DNA of 64,000 nucleotides from Bacteroidales bacterium (GTDB lineage Bacteria; Bacteroidota; Bacteroidia; Bacteroidales; UBA932). This document shows, in pieces, positions 23,463-33,071 of the stretch (its first letter is position 1; every line of letters begins with the position of its first letter). The notes below the pieces were generated by a model. That model made no database searches, had not been told where the DNA came from, and was given only the letters and a program-made list of their open reading frames with translations. The stretch lies in the NCBI GenBank assembly GCA_028686425.1, contig JAQUBZ010000012.1, positions 1 through 64,000 of the forward strand, written 5' to 3'. Both the position numbers and the translations under genes were made by a program.

Positions 23463-26400
23463 ATGAAAAGACTTCCCTCATTTTCGGTGATATTGGTGTT
23501 TGTCGTGCTCACAATCGTGGGGGCGGGAATGATTCCGATGCTCAATATCCAATATTCGCCGTCTCAAAAGGGAAGCGCAATCACCATCAGCTACGGATGG
23601 AGCGGAGCCTCCGCCAAATTGGTTGAGAGTGAAGTCACATCTAAGATAGAAGGCATAGTGAGTTCCGTGCCGGGAGTAAAAGAGGTCAGTTCAATTTCTA
23701 AAAAAGAGGGAGGAAGTGTAACTGCAATCCTGAAAAATAAAAAAGAGATGGAAATGGTGAGATTCGACATCTCGTCCATGCTCCGACAGATATACAGCAA
23801 GCTTCCGGACGGAGTGACATATCCGATTATTTCGGGATCGGCTTCCGGTGTTGAAATGAAGGCCATTATCACCTACACCATCAATGCCGACCTGCCGACT
23901 CAGCAGATAGAATACTATACTCAGGAACATATCGTAAAAGAGCTCGCACTAATAGACGGAGTCAGTTCCGTAAATCTGTCCGGAGCCACCCCTTTCTATA
24001 ATGAAGTATCATTTGATCCCGAGAAAATGCACACTTACGGCATTTCTATCGGAGAATTGACTTCGGCTGTAAGGAGCGCAGTTTCGGACTCGAAAATTGT
24101 CGGCAGTCATAATCAGACAGGAATTCTTCTAAAAAACGATACGGATATCAGCCAACTTGCCGATGTCCCCGTCAAAACGGTAAATGGACACATTATCAGG
24201 GTCTCGGATGCAGCTTCCATCAAATATAAAGAAAAACTGCCGTCAAACTATTATCGCATCAACGGACTCAATACCATCAATGTGACGGTCTATCCCGAAC
24301 AATTTGTAAACACCCTTGAACTTTGCGATGCAGTGAAAGAGAAGATGGAATCGATGAAAAGTGGCTTCCCCGACAAATTTTCAGCAATAATATCATACGA
24401 CTCATCCATCGAACTGCGAAAAGAACTCAACAAAGTGGTGGAACGAACCATCCTGTCGGTGCTTATATTGCTGGTGTTCGTGCTAATTACATCGCGCAGT
24501 TGGAGATACCTGCTTTCAATAGCTTTCTCGCTTACTGCCAATGTATTGATAGCTTTTATATTCTATGTGATGTTTGATCTGGAAATTCATATATTTTCGC
24601 TTGCGGGGATTACAGTGTCGCTTGGAATCATAATAGACACCTCTATTGTGATGATCTCTCACTATAGTTACTATCGCAACAGAAATGTATTTATTTCGAT
24701 ATTGGCGGCCCAATTGACCACTATTGGGGCATTGGCGGTAATATTCCTCCTACCGGAGCGACAAAAGGCCGATTTGAGCGATTTTGCGGCAGTAATCATA
24801 GTCAATCTGGCCATTTCGCTTCTAATCTCAATGTTGCTCATTCCTGCATTGTGGGATGAACTCGGGAGAAAGGAATCCATCTCATTTGCCAAAATGCGCA
24901 ACGCAAGGCGAGTTGTGAAATTCAACAAATGGTACGAAAAATATATTATTCTCATAAAGAAGTACAAATGGGCAACTTTTGCAGTAATGGTACTTGCTTT
25001 CGGGCTGCCCTTCAATGAGTTACCAGATAAGGTCGGAAATGAAGCCCGCAGTACTTACGGAGCGGAGGGGGCTAAAAAGCAGGAAGAAAATAACCTGTTT
25101 GAAAAAGTCTATAATGCCACACTCGGCACCGATTATTTCAAGCAGAATCTTAAAAAGCCTCTTGACAAGATATTTGGAGGAAGTATCGGACTTTTTCTCA
25201 AATATACCACGGGGAATATGTACCGTCAGGTGGAACGACCTTCTCTGCAAATCTCGGCTGCCCTTCCCGACGGATGCACTATCGGACAGCTAAACGAAAT
25301 TGTCCTGAGTATGGAAAACTACCTTACTCAGTTTGATCAGATTAAGATGTTCTCCACACGTATTACCAGCTATCGCAATGCACGAATCACAGTCGAGTTT
25401 AAAGAGGATTGCGAACGATCTTTCCCTTATATGCTCAAGCAGGAGGTCATCTCCAAAGCGATAGATTTCGGAGGAGCAGCATGGAGTGTTACCGGAGTTG
25501 ACGATCAGAATTTCAACAACAATATAGCATCATTCGGCGGGGGCGGAGAGAGAATCACAGTAACAGGATACAACTATGACAACCTCTACCGCTATTGCAT
25601 GGAAAGCGTAAACGAACTCTCCAAGAATCCGCGTGTCGAGAATGCCCAACTTGCCGATGGTTCAGGTTACGGATGGGGCAGCATCTCATCAACATCCAAT
25701 GAGTATTTCATCGAGTATGACCCATATACCCTCGCAGCCAACAATCTGACCCTATATGATGCATACTCAGCCCTGCGTGAACAACTCTATAACCAGCGTG
25801 TAGGTTCATATTATGAAAACGGAGCTGTTACCGCCATTAACGTTGCAAGTAATACACATTCATCTTTTGATGTATGGAATCTGTCTAATGAGTACATAAA
25901 GATGGGAGACGATGCTCCTGCAATCAAATTTGCGGATTTGGGACACATAGAGAAGAGAAGCAGCGGTATCGATATCTACAAGAAAAACCAGCAATATGCC
26001 ATCAACATCTCCTACAGCTTCATAGGAACCTATAAATTATCACAGCGAGTGATGAACAACGAAATAGAGCGCCTCAACGATGTAGTACTGCCGCTCGGTT
26101 ATAGTGCAAAGTCCGAATCTTATAGTTGGAGAAAAGATACCGGTCAATCCATCCTGCTTTTGGGGCTTGTCATTGCCATTATCTATTTCGTATGTGCCAT
26201 ATTGTTTGAGTCCCTGACATATCCGCTGATAATAATAGGATTGATTCCGCTATCGTTTGTAGGAGTATGGCTTATCTTTGCCGCGACAGGTTGCAGTTTC
26301 GACCAGGGAGGATTTGCCTCGCTCGTATTTCTGTGCGGCCTTGTCGTCAATGCCGGAATCTATTTGCTTAATGAGTATAAAATACAGGCTGTCAGACGTT

Positions 26401-26669
26401 GCCGCAATATCAGAGAGACCTCCGATGTCTTTGTCAGGGGAGCCTCTGTGTCTTATGTCAGAGCTTATGTCCGCGCATACAATCACAAAGTCGTTCCGAT
26501 CATGCTTACCGTCCTCTCCACACTGCTCGGCCTGATTCCTTTCCTGTTTGACGGTCCGGACGAGGTATTCTGGTTTGCTTTTGCCATCGGAACCATCGGC
26601 GGACTTGCATTTTCGCTCATAGCCCTGATATTCTTCATGCCCGCCTGGGTCAGAATGAAAAAAAGGTGA
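23463..26669 (+). CDS. RND efflux permease, subunit 2
   Basis: 1068 residues. It has the same 12-TM layout as its neighbour but is clearly diverged. TM4 reads GIIIDTSIVMISH (Asp-Thr at the relay) and TM10 FASLVFLCGLVVNAGIYLLNEY, again without the relay Lys. The extra length lies in the periplasmic loops (about 500-560). It starts on the base after the TAA of subunit 1. Two adjacent, non-identical permeases after one adaptor suggest a hetero-oligomeric tripartite exporter. The substrate is unknown; the position next to the peptide locus makes small peptides a speculative option. Confidence 0.87.
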   Translation: MKRLPSFSVILVFVVLTIVGAGMIPMLNIQYSPSQKGSAITISYGWSGASAKLVESEVTSKIEGIVSSVPGVKEVSSISKKEGGSVTAILKNKKEMEMVRFDISSMLRQIYSKLPDGVTYPIISGSASGVEMKAIITYTINADLPTQQIEYYTQEHIVKELALIDGVSSVNLSGATPFYNEVSFDPEKMHTYGISIGELTSAVRSAVSDSKIVGSHNQTGILLKNDTDISQLADVPVKTVNGHIIRVSDAASIKYKEKLPSNYYRINGLNTINVTVYPEQFVNTLELCDAVKEKMESMKSGFPDKFSAIISYDSSIELRKELNKVVERTILSVLILLVFVLITSRSWRYLLSIAFSLTANVLIAFIFYVMFDLEIHIFSLAGITVSLGIIIDTSIVMISHYSYYRNRNVFISILAAQLTTIGALAVIFLLPERQKADLSDFAAVIIVNLAISLLISMLLIPALWDELGRKESISFAKMRNARRVVKFNKWYEKYIILIKKYKWATFAVMVLAFGLPFNELPDKVGNEARSTYGAEGAKKQEENNLFEKVYNATLGTDYFKQNLKKPLDKIFGGSIGLFLKYTTGNMYRQVERPSLQISAALPDGCTIGQLNEIVLSMENYLTQFDQIKMFSTRITSYRNARITVEFKEDCERSFPYMLKQEVISKAIDFGGAAWSVTGVDDQNFNNNIASFGGGGERITVTGYNYDNLYRYCMESVNELSKNPRVENAQLADGSGYGWGSISSTSNEYFIEYDPYTLAANNLTLYDAYSALREQLYNQRVGSYYENGAVTAINVASNTHSSFDVWNLSNEYIKMGDDAPAIKFADLGHIEKRSSGIDIYKKNQQYAINISYSFIGTYKLSQRVMNNEIERLNDVVLPLGYSAKSESYSWRKDTGQSILLLGLVIAIIYFVCAILFESLTYPLIIIGLIPLSFVGVWLIFAATGCSFDQGGFASLVFLCGLVVNAGIYLLNEYKIQAVRRCRNIRETSDVFVRGASVSYVRAYVRAYNHKVVPIMLTVLSTLLGLIPFLFDGPDEVFWFAFAIGTIGGLAFSLIALIFFMPAWVRMKKR

Positions 26670-26860
26670 GCAATCGGCGGTGGATAGTGCGAAGGCGTTG
26701 GTGGAGATGTTTGAGAGAAAGATAAAGGCAAAAATCAATGAACAATGGACAATTGACAATGAAGAAAGAAAAATATTATGATGTCAGAAATGGATATGGA
26801 AGGGAAAATAAGGGATTACATTGACGGCATACGTTATTAAAGACTGACTAAAAGAAAAAT
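26670..26860 (+). other. Intergenic stretch with a possible type I specificity-subunit remnant
   Basis: Bases about 26675-26780 hold a short open frame reading AKALVEMFERKIKAKINE. This resembles the coiled-coil C-terminus of HsdS-type specificity subunits, which commonly neighbour DUF1016 nuclease genes. A second 16-codon frame starts near 26788. Neither is a complete gene. The stretch is probably debris of a restriction-modification locus, judged by motif alone. Confidence 0.3.
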
Positions 26861-27883
26861 ATGGCAAAACACGAGATAAAAACATCGGATATGAACAACG
26901 ATATTTTCAGCCAAGCGGAAGACATTCTCAATCGGGCAAAAACAGTTGTAATAGCAACAGTAAACAAAGAAATGGTACATGCTTACTATAAAATTGGCGA
27001 AATGATAGTGTTTGAAGAGCAGAAAGGAGAATTGCGTGCCGAATATGGGCAATATCTTGTCAAAGAACTTTCGGAAAGACTTACCCTGAAATTTGGCAAA
27101 GGTTTCTCTGTTACCAATATCAAGCAAATGCGTACATTTTTTCTTACCTATTCAAAAGGTCAGACACTGTCTGACCAATTTAATTTGAGTTGGTAGCATT
27201 ATCTGTTTTTGATGAGAATTGACAATTTACAGGAAAGAACATTTTAGGAGATTGAAGCCTCTAACGCTTCGTGGAGCCTTCGTGAAATGAAACGTCAGTT
27301 TGAATCAGGGCTATATGAAAGATTGGTACTGAGCAGAGATAAAGATGAAGTGAAAAAATTGTCGGAGGTAGGATTGATAGTGGAGCAACCATCTGATGCC
27401 GTGAAAGACCCATATATTCTGGAATTTTTAGGACTGCCCGAACAACAGCACTATTCGGAGTCGGAACTCGAACAACGATTGATTGACAAACTCGAAGATT
27501 TTTTGCTTGAACTTGGCAAGGGTTACACATTTGTAGGAAGACAAGTGCGAATATCGTTTGATGAAAAACATTTTTATGTAGATTTGGTGTTTTACAATAG
27601 GTTATTGCAATGTTTTGTACTAATTGACCTTAAAATAGGTGAAATATCCCACCAAGATTTGGGACAAATGCAGATGTACGTAAACTATTACGACCGATTT
27701 GTTAAGTTGAATCACGAAAATAAAACCATTGGAATTGTGCTTTGCAAGAAAAAAGACAACACCTTGGTAGAAATCACTTTGCCTGAAAACAACCATCAGA
27801 TTTTTGCCAGCAAGTACCAAACCGTATTGCCATCGAAACAAGAATTGAAACAACTTATTGACAATAACGACATTGAGATATGA
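26861..27883 (+). pseudogene. DUF1016/YhcG-type PD-(D/E)xK nuclease, interrupted by two TAG codons
   Basis: One continuous frame of about 340 codons encodes the DUF1016 N-terminal domain (VNKEMVHAYYKIGEMIV, LSERLTLKFGKGFSVTNIKQMR) and the nuclease domain (YTFVGRQVRISFDEKHFYVDLVFYN, then CFVLIDLKIGEI). Two in-frame TAG stops interrupt it: W-TAG-HYLFLMRIDN (27194-27196), where Ser is usual, and F-TAG-EIEASNASWSLREMKRQF (27245-27247), where Tyr is usual. No frameshift is present. The catalytic D...DLK pattern remains. The 3' part could restart at ATG 27287, but the domain linker would be lost. These proteins usually accompany type I restriction systems. Confidence 0.75.
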
Positions 27884-28146
27884 AAGCTATTGAAAATCAA
27901 TACCGATATTTCTTTAATGGATATAATGGCATTAGACAAAGTTCAGAAACGGCTGCCAATAGAGTAATGGCAGACTATGTACAGAATAAAACGTTCAATA
28001 AAAAATATTATAGTGACCTTGTATATGAATTAATCAAAAAAACAGAATTAATAGGAACAAAACGTAAGAAAATAAATAGTCTATTAATTACAAAATGGCA
28101 ATGTCCGCGTTACTACCCACAAACCCCTAATTGTAAATTGAAATAA
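27880..28146 (+). CDS. Hypothetical 88-residue protein
   Basis: 88 residues starting with an ATG that overlaps the stop of the DUF1016 pseudogene (ATGA at 27880), so it was probably cotranslated with it. It is rich in Tyr, Asn and Lys (YRYFFNGYNGIRQSSETAANRVMADYV). The last ~15 residues are Pro/Cys-rich and look like out-of-frame extension, so it may be the truncated start of a longer protein. No family is recognised. There is no signal peptide or membrane segment. Confidence 0.35.
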   Translation: MKAIENQYRYFFNGYNGIRQSSETAANRVMADYVQNKTFNKKYYSDLVYELIKKTELIGTKRKKINSLLITKWQCPRYYPQTPNCKLK

Positions 28147-28241
28147 AGATGACTAAAATGAAAACGAAAATATTTGACTATTAAGAAATACTTAATAGTT
28201 CAAAACGAGGGAAATCGGCAAACTCCGAGCAACTAACTCTG

Positions 28242-28281
28242 AAAAAAAGCCGCTCTCAATAAAGAGGAGCGGCTTTTTTAT
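28242..28281 (-). terminator. Rho-independent terminator after glyA
   Basis: On the minus strand a GCCGCTCCTC stem with a short loop is followed by a run of T. The plus strand reads aaaaaaagccgctctc aataaa gaggagcggctttttt, so it can act in both directions. It lies 16 bases past the glyA stop. Bases 28147-28241 hold nothing else that I recognise. Confidence 0.85.
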
Positions 28282-28296
28282 TCATTCGACGGCTTG

Positions 28297-29577
28297 TTAC
28301 CATCTGTTCAGTGGAAGGCCGCTCATCTTCATGCGGACCTGTTCCTTCACCTGAGCAATGACCTTTTCGTCTTCGATATTGCTCAGCACCTTGTCGATAA
28401 GATCGACGATGCCCGGCATATCCTTTTCAACCAATCCGCGTGAGGTAACGGCAGGAGTACCTACTCTGATACCTGAAGTCTGGAATGGAGAACGGCTGTC
28501 GAAAGGAACCATATTCTTGTTGACGGTAATGTCGGCACGTACAAGTGTCTTTTCAGCAACTTTACCTGTCAGATCGGGGAATTTTGAACGAAGGTCGATC
28601 AACATCAGGTGGTTGTCTGTACCGCCGGATACAACGTGGTATCCTTTGGCGATAAATGCAGCAGCCATTGCAGAAGCATTTTTGCGGACCTGTTCCTGAT
28701 ATGCCTTGAACTCCGGCTGAAGAGCTTCATAGAAAGCAACAGCTTTGGCTGCAATACAATGTTCAAGAGGACCGCCCTGAATACCAGGGAATACGCTTGA
28801 ATTGATGACAGCCGACATCTTCTTGATTTCGCCTTTAGGAGTCTTGATGCCCCATGGGTTATCAAAGTCTTTTCCGATAAGTATAACGCCTCCACGAGGG
28901 CCTCTGAGGGTCTTATGTGTGGTAGAAGTGACGATATGAGCATATTTTACAGGGTTCTTCAAAAGACCGGCAGCGATAAGACCTGCAGGGTGAGCCATAT
29001 CGACCATGAAGATTGCACCTACCTTGTCGGCGATGGCGCGCATTCTTTCCCAATCCCACTCTCTCGAATAAGCTGAAGCTCCACCGACAATCAATTTCGG
29101 TTTGTATTCCAAAGCCTTGCGCTCCATATCATCGTAATCGACCAGACCGGTTTCCTGATTAAGTTGATAAGCGACTGCATGATAAAGAATACCTGACATG
29201 TTTACAGGAGAACCGTGTGTAAGGTGCCCGCCATGTGCAAGGTCAAGACCCATAAAAGTGTCTCCCGGTTTCAGACAAGCCATAAATACAGCCATATTGG
29301 CCTGAGCACCTGAGTGAGGTTGAACATTTGCATATTCTGCGTCAAACAACTTGCACAATCTGTCAATGGCCAATTGCTCGACCTGATCAACAACTTCGCA
29401 ACCGCCATAGTATCTTGCTCCGGGATATCCTTCAGCATACTTATTGGTAAGTACTGAACCTAAAGCTTCCAATACTTGGTCGCTTACGAAATTTTCGGAA
29501 GCGATAAGCTCTATTCCGTTTTGCTGGCGTTCTTCCTCTTTTCTCAAAAGATCGGAGATTTGTACGTCTTGTTTCAT
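28297..29577 (-). CDS. glyA: Serine hydroxymethyltransferase
   Basis: 426 residues, the usual length. It interconverts serine + tetrahydrofolate with glycine + 5,10-methylene-tetrahydrofolate in the cytoplasm. Landmarks are [20 protein letters not shown] at the N-terminus, [15 protein letters not shown], the [16 protein letters not shown] segment, and the PLP-lysine motif [15 protein letters not shown] with the Schiff-base Lys. It is transcribed alone from the minus strand, with a clear promoter (29622-29650) and terminator (28242-28281), and is divergent from the TrmH-type gene. Confidence 0.97.
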   Translation of the reverse strand: MKQDVQISDLLRKEEERQQNGIELIASENFVSDQVLEALGSVLTNKYAEGYPGARYYGGCEVVDQVEQLAIDRLCKLFDAEYANVQPHSGAQANMAVFMACLKPGDTFMGLDLAHGGHLTHGSPVNMSGILYHAVAYQLNQETGLVDYDDMERKALEYKPKLIVGGASAYSREWDWERMRAIADKVGAIFMVDMAHPAGLIAAGLLKNPVKYAHIVTSTTHKTLRGPRGGVILIGKDFDNPWGIKTPKGEIKKMSAVINSSVFPGIQGGPLEHCIAAKAVAFYEALQPEFKAYQEQVRKNASAMAAAFIAKGYHVVSGGTDNHLMLIDLRSKFPDLTGKVAEKTLVRADITVNKNMVPFDSRSPFQTSGIRVGTPAVTSRGLVEKDMPGIVDLIDKVLSNIEDEKVIAQVKEQVRMKMSGLPLNRW

Positions 29578-29621
29578 AATTTTAATATTTTATTGTAAGT
29601 TTGTATGTTAATAACAAACTG

Positions 29622-29650
29622 CAAATATAGCCTTAATTACTTGATTGCAA
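29622..29650 (-). promoter_or_regulatory. glyA promoter
   Basis: On the minus strand TTG (29648-29650), an 18-base spacer and TATATTTG (29622-29629). The leader to the glyA ATG at 29577 is about 40 bases. The -33 region lies at the start codon of the divergent gene's upstream region. Confidence 0.6.
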
Positions 29651-29655
29651 TCATA

Positions 29656-30204
29656 ATGTTTAGAAAACTTTTTAACAACGAATTGAATCGAATAAGCGTG
29701 GAAGAGTTCAAGAATGTTACTAAAACACCTATTGTACTTATACTTGATAATATTCGCAGTCAGCATAATATAGGGGCTGCTTTCAGAACTTCAGACGCTT
29801 TCTGCCTCGAAAAGATATATTTGTGCGGAATATGTGCCACCCCTCCCACTCCGGAAATTCACAAATCTGCTCTCGGAGCCGAATTCAGCATGGATTGGGA
29901 GTATGCCGACAATGCCATTGATGTGGTACGCAGGCTCAAAAGCGAAGGATATGTCATTGTAAGTGTCGAGCAGGCTGAACATTCTACGATGCTTCACAAT
30001 TTTACTCACGAGCAGGGTAAGAAGTATGCTTATATTTTTGGAAACGAGGTGAAAGGGGTTCAACAGGAAGTGGTTGATGAAAGCGATCTCTGTGTGGAAA
30101 TCCCCCAGTTCGGCACAAAGCATTCATTGAATGTCTCTGTATCGATAGGTGTAGTACTGTGGGAGGTCACCAGAAACGACATAAACAGATTGTCCAACAA
30201 ATAA
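29656..30204 (+). CDS. TrmH/SpoU-family RNA 2'-O-methyltransferase
   Basis: 182 residues from ATG 29656, chosen over upstream in-frame starts because the conserved part begins just after it. The three SpoU motifs are all present: IRSQHNIGAAFRTSDAF (motif 1), YIFGNEVKGV (motif 2) and IPQFGTKHSLNVSVSIGVVL (motif 3). This indicates a knotted SAM-dependent methyltransferase acting on the ribose of tRNA or rRNA; the exact substrate cannot be read off. It has only the catalytic domain, without the L30e-like N-terminal domain of RlmB. The next gene, pqqD-like, starts 12 bases later, so it probably shares a transcript with the peptide-processing genes. Confidence 0.88.
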   Translation: MFRKLFNNELNRISVEEFKNVTKTPIVLILDNIRSQHNIGAAFRTSDAFCLEKIYLCGICATPPTPEIHKSALGAEFSMDWEYADNAIDVVRRLKSEGYVIVSVEQAEHSTMLHNFTHEQGKKYAYIFGNEVKGVQQEVVDESDLCVEIPQFGTKHSLNVSVSIGVVLWEVTRNDINRLSNK

Positions 30205-30215
30205 AACACATAATA

Positions 30216-30482
30216 ATGAGAATTAACAATAAGCTTAAAATAAGAACAATAGCAGGAGAATCGGTGGTGATAATGAACTCTGCCGGCTCTGCCGACATGA
30301 CAAAAGTCATCTCTTTGAACGGTACAGCCAAATGGCTGTGGGACAATCTTTCCGATAAAGAGTTTAGTGAAGGAGATGTTGCAGATCTTCTTTGTTCTCA
30401 TTACGATGTACAATCTTCTGTTGCTCAGGTTGATGCAAAGGCATGGGTGGCCAAAATGAAGGATTGTGGAGCAATTGTTTAA
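30216..30482 (+). CDS. PqqD-family peptide chaperone (RiPP recognition element)
   Basis: 88 residues from ATG 30216. It has the PqqD fold pattern: KLKIRTIAGESVVI (beta-hairpin), then VISLNGTAKWLWDNLS, FSEGDVADLLCSHYDV and an amphipathic C-terminal helix. The hallmark is L-N-x-x-[AG]-x-x-[IL]-W. Such proteins bind the leader of a precursor peptide and present it to modifying enzymes in RiPP pathways. The 3' end overlaps the next gene by 17 bases. No precursor gene, radical SAM enzyme or cyclase is adjacent, which is unusual. Confidence 0.8.
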   Translation: MRINNKLKIRTIAGESVVIMNSAGSADMTKVISLNGTAKWLWDNLSDKEFSEGDVADLLCSHYDVQSSVAQVDAKAWVAKMKDCGAIV

Positions 30483-32154
30483 GATAATACCTCAAGAATA
30501 TAGGAAGAAGGGGTTGAAAGTTGCTCTTCTCGTTCCGTTCAAGGCTGTAATAGAGTTAGTCGGAGTTGCAGCGCTGATTCCGATGTTGCTCCTCGTTTTG
30601 AACAAGGAGGCTTTCGTCGGCTCATTTTTAGAAAAAATATACGATTTTGCGGGATTTACCGACTCTTTCAGCTTTGCGACAGCCGTTTCTATTTCGATAG
30701 TTATCATTTTGATTATCAAAAGTATAATAAGTTTATGGATAGTCAATTATCAGAATAACTATCTTCTCTCTTTATATGGCTATTTTTCGGGACGATTGTT
30801 CAGTAATCTGTATAACAAGGGTTTACTTTTCATCAAATCATCAAATTCTTCCGAATTGACCTATAATATCAGTGCCGTATGTTATAGTTTCGTGGTTTCT
30901 TATCTGTCCGGAATTATGCATCTGGCGGGTGAGTTTATTTTCGCGGTGTTGATGCTGACCGGATTGATGCTGTATTCCGTCAAGGCTGCCCTGCTGTCAT
31001 TTGCCGCGTTTGTCCCCGTAATACTGATTTATCTGATTGCTGTAAGAAAGCCGCTCTCAAGATACGGCAGGCTTGAAAACAAGGCGAAGCGCAAGCAGTA
31101 CAAGTTGATTAATGAAACTTTCAGGGGATATGCCGAGGTAGAAGTGAATGATGCTTTTCCCCTTATCAGGGAGCGATTTTCCGAAGGGTTGAAAGATATA
31201 GCTTCATATAGGGTAAAGTCAAGTCTGATGCAGACTATTCCAAGTTATCTTGTTGAAATAGTGGTAGTGGTAGTTGTTGTCGGAATGCTGATTTTCGGTA
31301 TTGATGCAAACAATCCTGCCAACGTGATGTTTATCGGGGTCTTTTCAGTGGCTCTTCTCAGGCTGTTGCCGACGGTAAAATCCATAATCAGTTCATGGTC
31401 CGCCATAAAAGCCACAAAATATACTCGTGACGTGGTATCGCAAATAGACGATGCATGCGGTTACAAATATTCCTATAAATATAGTCCCGATTCCGAAATA
31501 ATATTTTCAGACGCAATAAGGGCGAGTGAATTGTCATTTTCTTTTCCTTCGGGAGAAGTGTTGCACTATCCGCCGTTCAAGATTAAAAAGGGCGAAAGAT
31601 ACGGTATCAAAGGGAGGACCGGAGTAGGTAAAACCACTCTGTTTAATTTATTGCTCGGTCTTTATTTTCCTGAAAATGGAATAATTGAAATAGATGGTGT
31701 GCCACTGACGGGAGAAAATGTGGAGCAGTGGCACAAGATAGTGGGGTATGTACCGCAGGATGTATTTATTTCGGATGCTTCTGTAGCTGAAAATGTTGCC
31801 CTCGGATACGAGCCGTGCAATATCGATCGCGAGAGGGTGCAATCCGTACTTGAGCAGGTCTCCCTAAAGAGCTTTACGGATAGTCTGCCGGACGGAATAG
31901 ATACTGTAATCGGAGAGAATGGAAACAGGGTGTCGGGAGGGCAGAGACAGCGCATCGGCATTGCCCGTGCCCTTTACAAACGGGCGCAGGTGCTGTTTTT
32001 CGATGAGGCTACTTCTTCTCTCGATTCTCAAACCGAAAATGAGGTCAATCAGGCCCTTGAGTCTCTATCTATACAGAAGAAAGAATTAACGATAATTGTA
32101 ATATCTCACAGAGAGAGTACTTTGGCTTTTTGTGATAACATTTTGGAGATTTGA
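30466..32154 (+). CDS. ABC exporter, fused membrane and ATPase domains
   Basis: 562 residues from GTG 30466. Six membrane segments span about 20-330 without an N-terminal C39 peptidase domain. The ATPase domain has Walker A GRTGVGKTT (about 383-391), Q-loop GYVPQDVF, signature VSGGQRQRIGIARAL (about 488-502), Walker B VLFFDEATSSLD and the His switch VISHR. It is a type IV half-transporter that should homodimerise. Overlap with the pqqD-like gene and close spacing to the kinase-like gene support export of a modified peptide or a related envelope molecule (inference). Lipid or glycan export is the alternative. Confidence 0.9.
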   Translation: MEQLFKIIPQEYRKKGLKVALLVPFKAVIELVGVAALIPMLLLVLNKEAFVGSFLEKIYDFAGFTDSFSFATAVSISIVIILIIKSIISLWIVNYQNNYLLSLYGYFSGRLFSNLYNKGLLFIKSSNSSELTYNISAVCYSFVVSYLSGIMHLAGEFIFAVLMLTGLMLYSVKAALLSFAAFVPVILIYLIAVRKPLSRYGRLENKAKRKQYKLINETFRGYAEVEVNDAFPLIRERFSEGLKDIASYRVKSSLMQTIPSYLVEIVVVVVVVGMLIFGIDANNPANVMFIGVFSVALLRLLPTVKSIISSWSAIKATKYTRDVVSQIDDACGYKYSYKYSPDSEIIFSDAIRASELSFSFPSGEVLHYPPFKIKKGERYGIKGRTGVGKTTLFNLLLGLYFPENGIIEIDGVPLTGENVEQWHKIVGYVPQDVFISDASVAENVALGYEPCNIDRERVQSVLEQVSLKSFTDSLPDGIDTVIGENGNRVSGGQRQRIGIARALYKRAQVLFFDEATSSLDSQTENEVNQALESLSIQKKELTIIVISHRESTLAFCDNILEI

Positions 32155-32156
32155 TT

Positions 32157-33071
32157 ATGAGTGTCGATCATTATATCATAGGTGGACTTGGCGTTCAAAT
32201 AACATCAGATCTTTCGGCTCCTCTCTCACGCATAGGAGGGTTTTCCCTATTCGCAAATGACCATGGATCCGACTTTTCTCTTTCTCTGAAAATGGATACG
32301 ACATCGTCAGGAGATGAATTGGAAGCCCATTATGCAGATTTTATAGAGGACAGGCTGATTTACTCGGTCAATACTGAAGAACTTGGGACGCTATATCATT
32401 ACTCCGATTCGGAAGGGAGATATATTTTCAGAATGGTCGAGCCTGACGGTAAAAGGACCATAATTGTGATTGACTGCAATTCCGGAGGACAATTAATTGA
32501 TGTCAAGTCCAATTGGGACGAAATAAGAAGTGCAGGTGCATTGAGATTTTCACTATGGGTGGCCTATTCGATTACTTCCGCATACAATCTGAGGATTCCT
32601 ATTCACTCTTCGACTATAGTATATGACAGAAAGGCTGTGCTGTTTTTAGGTGAATCGGGTACAGGCAAGAGTACACATACGAAGTTGTGGCTTAATAATA
32701 TCCCGGGAGCTTTCTTACTGAATGACGACTGCCCGATAGTCAATATTGTTTCTGGCCAAGTTGTAGTATATGGCTCTCCATGGAGTGGCAAGACACCTTG
32801 CTATGTCAATGAACATTACCCCGTTGCAGCTTTTGTGAGGATAGTTCGTGCTCCATACAACAAGATGACGAAGCTCTCCAATCTCGGTGCATTTGCAGCA
32901 TTATATCCATCCTGCCCGCCGGCATTGGCCAATGACACACCACTTTCCGATATTATCTGCCAAATATTGTCTTCAATTATCGAAAGAGTACCGGTGTACA
33001 GGCTGGAATGTCTTCCGAACAGCGATGCAGCACTTCATTCTTTTAATACTATCTTTACAGATGAACAATAG
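32157..33071 (+). CDS. HPr kinase/PEPCK-like P-loop protein
   Basis: 304 residues from ATG 32157. The Walker A motif LFLGESGTGKSTHTKLW (about 161-177) and the LLNDDCPIV segment (about 186-194) are the ATP-binding and acidic motifs of HprK-like kinases. The pattern IPIHSSTIVY before the P-loop and GSPWSGKTPCY after it match the HprK-like proteins found in lasso-peptide and other RiPP loci, rather than the genuine PTS regulator HPrK/P. A possible role is phosphorylation of a peptide Ser/Thr. It overlaps the S26-like gene by 11 bases. Confidence 0.75.
   Translation: MSVDHYIIGGLGVQITSDLSAPLSRIGGFSLFANDHGSDFSLSLKMDTTSSGDELEAHYADFIEDRLIYSVNTEELGTLYHYSDSEGRYIFRMVEPDGKRTIIVIDCNSGGQLIDVKSNWDEIRSAGALRFSLWVAYSITSAYNLRIPIHSSTIVYDRKAVLFLGESGTGKSTHTKLWLNNIPGAFLLNDDCPIVNIVSGQVVVYGSPWSGKTPCYVNEHYPVAAFVRIVRAPYNKMTKLSNLGAFAALYPSCPPALANDTPLSDIICQILSSIIERVPVYRLECLPNSDAALHSFNTIFTDEQ

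Noticed and set aside
26861-27883. Amber recoding in the DUF1016 gene
   Set aside because: TAG is used as an ordinary stop in neighbouring genes and no suppressor tRNA is visible; decay is simpler.
32157-33071. True HPr kinase/phosphorylase of PTS regulation
   Set aside because: No HPr or PTS genes are near and the context is PqqD, ABC and S26; the P-loop protein fits the RiPP-associated HprK-like group better.
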